64,000 bases of DNA from NCBI GenBank assembly GCA_032871835.1, contig CM065298.1, positions 79,016,154-79,080,153 on the forward strand, in the 5' to 3' direction. A model generated the notes under the pieces. The model made no database searches. It saw only the letters and a program-made list of their open reading frames with translations, and was not told where the DNA came from. The stretch is from Dipteronia dyeriana (lineage: Eukaryota > Streptophyta > Magnoliopsida > Sapindales > Sapindaceae). The first letter of the stretch is position 1; each line of letters begins with the position of its first letter. The position numbers and the translations under genes were made by a program. Shown piece after piece: positions 59,493 through 64,000 of the stretch.

Positions 59493-62084
59493 TGTTAGGT
59501 TTTAGTTTGTGTTGTCATGAATTCCATATCAAAATGATGTTTACTTGTAATGACTTAGTTGTTTAGGTTCATGATGATTCAAGCTTCAAGGAAGAAGAAA
59601 CAACAAGTCAAAACAAGTTCTAAGTCTTCAAAGAGAAAGGACGCAATTTGGTTCTACAAAGGTATACTAAGACCTTATCTTTCTCTTACAAGGCTAAGGC
59701 ACATATACACATATCATACATTTATGTCCCTGCATCGTTGTGCACCTTTATTGGCACACACACACACATATCATACATTTGTGTACCTGCATCGTTGTGC
59801 ACCTTTATAGGCACACACATACAATTCATTCAAATATGTCCCTACATCATTGTACACCATGTATAACATATTCACACACTTTAAGATGAATGCTCATGCA
59901 TTGGTTTGGAAATAACATGTTTTGGAATATGCATGATTGGAAACTATCTCTATATAGTTTGCATTCTAGTGTGAATTGTGTTTGTGTGTATATGTTTGTA
60001 TAACATGGATATTGAACTTGGATTTAGTCTAAAATCATTCTTGATTCAGTTCTGGTCATTTCGGTTACTCATACTATTGATTTCAAGTTCTAAGTTAAAA
60101 AATACTACACTTTCAACTCATCTTTCATATATTGTCTTCGTCTTGATATATTTAGTCGAATTATTATTTTCTGGTATTTCCATGTCCGTGTGATAGTTAC
60201 GATTCATAATCCGCAAATGGATTCAAATTCTGAGTTCGGAGGCCTGAGAAAGGTCGAAGAAAGTGAATGAGGGTCGAAGGAGAAAGAAGCAAGCATATAC
60301 AACTTACCCGAGATGCCCACGCACCATCTCAGGCAGAATGCTTCTTCTTACCTCTCTTGGTCATTTCACATGTCCAAGTTTCCCACTCCTTTATAAACTC
60401 TTTCCCTCTCACATTTCATTCTAAGAAGAAATTCATATCAAGTGTGCAGAATTTTCTCTCTAAATTTTCTCACCTTCCAAACAACATAACTTCTTCATTT
60501 GAACTTCTTTTTGAGTGATTAGAAGTTGAGAGTGTTCAACTATTCATACTCCATCTTTTATTTGAAGGTTTGAGTTAATTTTGCTGCTTTTATGGTGTCT
60601 AATCATACAAAAACAGGACTGCACCTAAATCAACTAAGGTATTGATTTTCTCTCAAAGTTTTCTTTTAAAACTTGGTCAATTGCCTTGGGTTTTCTTCTT
60701 CTACATATATTTGTATATTGTTAGTGTTTTGATTTGTGTTTTGAACACTTTCAAAGCTAGATTGATTTTCAATTGAAATCATACATGTTGAGTTAGGTTT
60801 TGATTTTGCCTATGTTATCACATGTTTGAGATTGTATTGTGCTAGCTTTGATTCTAGGACTATTTGATGATCTTTGATTGATTGATTTTGAGAAAAATAG
60901 TTCCTCACATGTATTAGGTTCTCTTGTTCGAAATTCTCACATAATACATGTGCTTATGTTCTTTTGAGCTATTCATGTGATTTGTTGAATCTATGATTAG
61001 GAATATGCTCTAGAAGTTATGCTTAGATTTATTTGACATTGTCATATGATTTTAGCATGTTTTAGGTTTTTGTGATTTAAACTTGATATTGTGATTTTGT
61101 TGAACATGTCTTGTGATTCAAGATTAGATAAATGCATGTATTTAGGATGTGATTAATATTGAAAATATCTTACATGATCTAGATTTGATTACACATGCAT
61201 GACTAACTAGACTATATGTGATTTGTGCATTCATGCTCATGTCTGGTATTTTCCATAGGATGTGTTGATCATAGCATTCTATGTTGCGTGCTTGTTTGAA
61301 TTTTGCATTCATGATCACCTAGATGCCTTGTGAGAAGGAAGTCTTGACAATAGGTGTGAGACCTATGGTGTTGAGCAAGAAGTCTTGGCAAGAGGTGTGA
61401 AGCCTATGATTTTCGAGCAAAAAAGTCTTGGCTAGAGGTGTGAAGCCTCGGATAGTCGAGCAAGAAGTCTTGCCTAGAGTTGGGAGAACTCAGATAGGTG
61501 AGCAAGGAAGTCTTGACTAGAGTCGGGAAGACTCGGATAGTTGAGCAAGAAATCTTGCCTTGGGTTATGAAAATCCGGATAAGGTGAGCAAGGAAGTATT
61601 GACAAGAGGTGTGAAGCCTCGAATTGTTGAGCATAGGGCGGTAATTTCTCAAGCAGGATAGGAGGGTAGTTTCTAGGTGAAGAGGTCACTTGAGAGATTG
61701 TACTTGTCTTATCTACTAGTGGATTTTGTTTATTGCTGGCTGCTAGCCCGTGGATGTTTCATCTTCGGAGGTTTACCACGTTATATCTTGTGTCAACTTT
61801 TCTCTATCCTTATCTCTTTAATATTTGTATTGTGGATAGAACTCTTTATGTATGATGACTTCCTTTCTATAATATAGATTGTGTATGTGTTACAATTACT
61901 TGTTTGTATCATACTTTACTTGTGTTTATATATTGATTAATTGTCTTTAATTATTATATATATTGTGATACAAGCAATCTAGAGGGACAAACTTTTGTTT
62001 GTTTCTAAGGGAGTCGAAAAAGGTGTCTAACCTATTCACCCCCCTTAGGTTAGCCTTGAGCATTTAACCGTGATTGTATTTTCA
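59493..62084 (+). repeat. 5' LTR of copia F
   Basis: Ends fixed by the TG start and the primer site at 62,085 (ATTGGTATCAAAGCAGG). Contains two or more copies of CACACATATCATACATT-like sequence at 59,705-59,830, a worn hairpin near 60,308 and a TATA box at 60,392. The 61,320-61,640 stretch repeats GAGCAAGAAGTCTTG..AGAGTTGGGA units of about 40-60 bases; copia 1 LTRs have the same kind of units on the other strand (2,750-2,930, 13,020-13,190). Confidence 0.82.
60392..60399 (+). promoter_or_regulatory. TATA box of copia F LTR
   Basis: TATAAACT, followed by CTTTCCCTCTCA. The copia 1 LTRs have the same pyrimidine-rich follow-on behind TTTAAAA. Confidence 0.55.
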
Positions 62085-62168
62085 ATTGGTATCAAAGCAG
62101 GACACTAGATTGCACTTATTGTGAGTCCGGGGTGATACTTTCACGGTTATTGCAAGGCGTTCGAAGTC

Positions 62169-62990
62169 ATGGGTTTACAAGATGATGTAATTGCGGAAGG
62201 AGCCTCAAATACTAGGCCACCATTACTTCGTGGCACTAACTATGGGTATTGGAAGTTGAGGATGAAAGCCTACATCCGCTCTATTGATGAAAGGGCTTAG
62301 ATGGTAGTGGAAGAAGGTTATAGTCCTCCTACCAAGGTTTTAGAGGATGGAACCATGATACTCAAGCCAAGGAGTGAATGGACAACGAATGAGTTTGAGG
62401 TTGCTAAATGGCACCATCGTTTTATGGGCATCAATTCTCCTACATTCAAAATCTTGAATTCGTAAAGGAAGCTTGGGATACTCTCCATGTTACTAATGAA
62501 GGAACCTTAGCGGTGAAAAAATTGAGGCTTCAAATGTTGACATCACAATTTGAAGGTTTAAGTATGGGTGAGGAAGAAAAGTTTGAAGACTTCCAATTCC
62601 GGCTTCTTAACATAGCTAACCAATGTCAAGCACTTGGAGTACCTATCTCAAAAAAGCGTTTAACTTGGAAAATCTTTAGGTCTCTTCCTAAGAGAATTAA
62701 ATCAAAGGTGACGGCCATTGAGGAAAGCAAGGATGTGGATAGTATGGATATCGATGAGTTGCTTGGGTCTCTCTAAACTTATGAGATGTGCTTGAAGCCA
62801 AAGATCAAGAGTAACGGAATTACTCTCAATGCTACTGAGGAGGAGAGTGATGATGAAAATGAAGAAATGGCACTCTTGGTTAAAAGGTTCAAGAAGTTTC
62901 TAAAGAAGATTGCCAAGCCTAAAGGCAAGTCTTCTAAGGAAAAGGAGTCAAGAGAACATCATCTCCAAGGATTGTGAAGAATAGTCAAGC
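62169..62990 (+). pseudogene. Copia F gag (UBN2-type)
   Basis: ATG at 62,169: MGLQDDVIAEGASN, LLRGTNYGYWKLRMKAY, then a stop replacing a likely Trp in DERA-stop-MVVEEG (62,298). After a frameshift near 62,440: EFVKEAWDTLHVTNEGTLAV, LRLQMLTSQFEGLSM, FRSLPKRIKSKVTAIEES and DIDELLGSL, then a stop where the family reads on into QTYE. It forms the particle shell. Blocks and order are those of copia UBN2 gag. Confidence 0.85.
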
Positions 62991-63425
62991 TATGAACAAA
63001 AAGGAGGTTCAATGCTATATTTGTCAAGGTTTTGGTCACTTTTCTAGTGAGTGTACCAAGAAGCCATCTAAGAAAGACAAGAAAGGAAAAGTGTTGGCGG
63101 CTACTTAGAGTGATGATAATTCTAGTGATAATGAGATCTCTAGTAGTGAGTCTTCAAGTGATGAAGAGGTTGTAAGCAACTTTGTAGCTCTAACGGCTTC
63201 TCATTCTTCACTAGATGTTGGTAGTACAATATCTTTGAACAAGAACCTTGATGCAAATCATGATGGATGCTCTAGTTCCATTCCTACTAATCTTGAGTTG
63301 TTGAAAAAGATAGAAAATCTTGAAGAAGATAGAGACAATACTCAAAGAGGGGTAGTTGAGCAGGATGATTTGATCAAGAAGCAACTAGATGAGTTTTTGA
63401 TTGTTACTCGTAGACTTCTTGGTTA
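62991..63425 (+). pseudogene. Copia F first zinc knuckle and coiled coil, part 1
   Basis: QCYICQGFGHFSSECTKKP at about 63,010 is an intact CCHC knuckle. A Ser/Asp/Glu-rich linker (SSSESSSDEEVVSNF) and a coiled coil (LLKKIENLEEDRDNTQ) follow, to a stop at 63,424. A stop also lies at 63,106. Confidence 0.8.
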
Positions 63426-63438
63426 AAAAAGTGATATT

Positions 63439-63897
63439 ATGAAGAAGTTTATAGAACTTGAAATGATTAACCTTGAGAAGGATAATGTGATATCTTCTTT
63501 GAAGAAGAGAGAACAAGAATTGATGGAAGAAATAGACACGGCTAAGGAGGCTATCAAGGATTTAGTGAATGATTCGGTTAGTGTGTCTAGTGTTAGCAAT
63601 CTTGTTAACTCTCATAGTGGTGAAGATGACTTGGTAGTTGAAGAGGAGCTCTTGGAAGCACCACTTCCTACACACTTTGATGAAGTCGTGATTGATAAGA
63701 AACCACACAAGAAAATAAGATCAAAAGCCAAGAAGAAGTTGGCAAACAAGGTATTTTTGCAAACTGCTAGTGAAGCTAGTTCAACTCCAAAAGGTACAAT
63801 CTCATCTTTTATTCCAATTTACCATTATTGCAACACAATAGGTCACATTAGGCCTAGGTGTTATAAATATATTGAAAAATGCAAATTAGGAAATTAA
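63439..63897 (+). pseudogene. Copia F coiled coil, part 2, and second zinc knuckle
   Basis: Long charged coiled coil (EKDNVISSLKKREQELMEEI), an acidic stretch, a basic run (KKPHKKIRSKAKKK), then YHYCNTIGHIRPRCYKYIEK at about 63,826. The second knuckle has Tyr for its first Cys; copia 1 has Cys there. Stop at 63,896. The last 100 bases (to 64,000) continue the Lys/Glu-rich gag tail. Confidence 0.78.
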
Positions 63898-64000
63898 TCT
63901 AGGGATAAGGAGATTAAACTTCAACTTGAACATTCTAAGGTCTTAAAAGTTGAGAAACATAATAATATTGCTAATCATGAGAAAAAGTTATGGAGTAGAA

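Larger units (their letters stand above)
59493..64000 (+). mobile_element. Sirevirus-like copia element F, 5' part
   Basis: A 2.6-kb LTR, primer site and gag with two zinc knuckles; pol lies beyond the window. LTR start (TGTTAGGTTTTAG), LTR end (TTTTCA then ATTGGTATCA) and the second knuckle match copia 1, so both belong to one group. It landed in the pol of Tat E; the left flank GCTAT (59,488-59,492) should be one target duplication copy. Confidence 0.85.

Overview
This is nuclear DNA of a flowering plant, most likely a eudicot; I cannot name the species. It has no bacterial features. Almost all of it is a nested pile of mutated transposable elements. Short intron-separated exons of one host gene lie on either side of the main block. 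Every coding region seen carries stops, frameshifts or deletions, so I annotate them as pseudogenes; nothing looks like an intact working gene.

Host gene. On the minus strand lie exons of a sterol C-24 methyltransferase (SMT1). The N-terminal exons are at 45,136-45,602 and later exons are at 1-627, running off the left edge. The exons between them, which carry SAM-binding motif I, were not found. A transposon block of about 44 kb (794-44,807) sits in their place.

Block 794-44,807. Tat-lineage Ty3/gypsy element A runs on the + strand: 5' LTR 794-2013, gag, protease, RT, RNase H, archaeal-type RNase H, integrase, a tandem array, and an antisense ORF that ends at about 23,565. A complete Sirevirus-like Ty1/copia element (2403-14,853, minus strand, perfect AACCA target-site duplication) is inserted in its gag. 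That copia element itself carries a CACTA-like DNA transposon (5828-8129). A second Tat copy, D (24,136-26,511 and 39,030-41,115), is split by a 12.5-kb non-autonomous Tat derivative, C (26,512-39,029). C has complete LTRs but no gag or pol; its interior holds three families of tandem repeats, one of them broken by a LINE. A truncated copia element, G (41,116-44,807), closes the block.

Right side. A hAT element (45,844-53,833, perfect 8-bp duplication) lies just upstream of the SMT1 start. It contains a Tourist-like MITE (46,196-53,442, TAA duplication), whose AT-rich core contains a Tat fragment, B (46,773-53,033). Inside the antisense ORF of B is a solo LTR (50,057-52,529, CATAG duplication). 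Next comes another Tat element, E (54,160-59,492), cut by a second Sirevirus-like copia element, F (59,493 to beyond the window).

The most interesting signal is the antisense ORF shared by Tat copies A, B and D. It lies between integrase and the 3' LTR on the strand opposite pol, has a putative TATA box (copy B), a small intron, an N-terminal domain resembling the plant 'putative gypsy type transposon' family, and a coiled-coil C-terminal exon. Next is the replacement of gag-pol in element C by tandem arrays, one of which also occurs at lower copy number in elements A and D.
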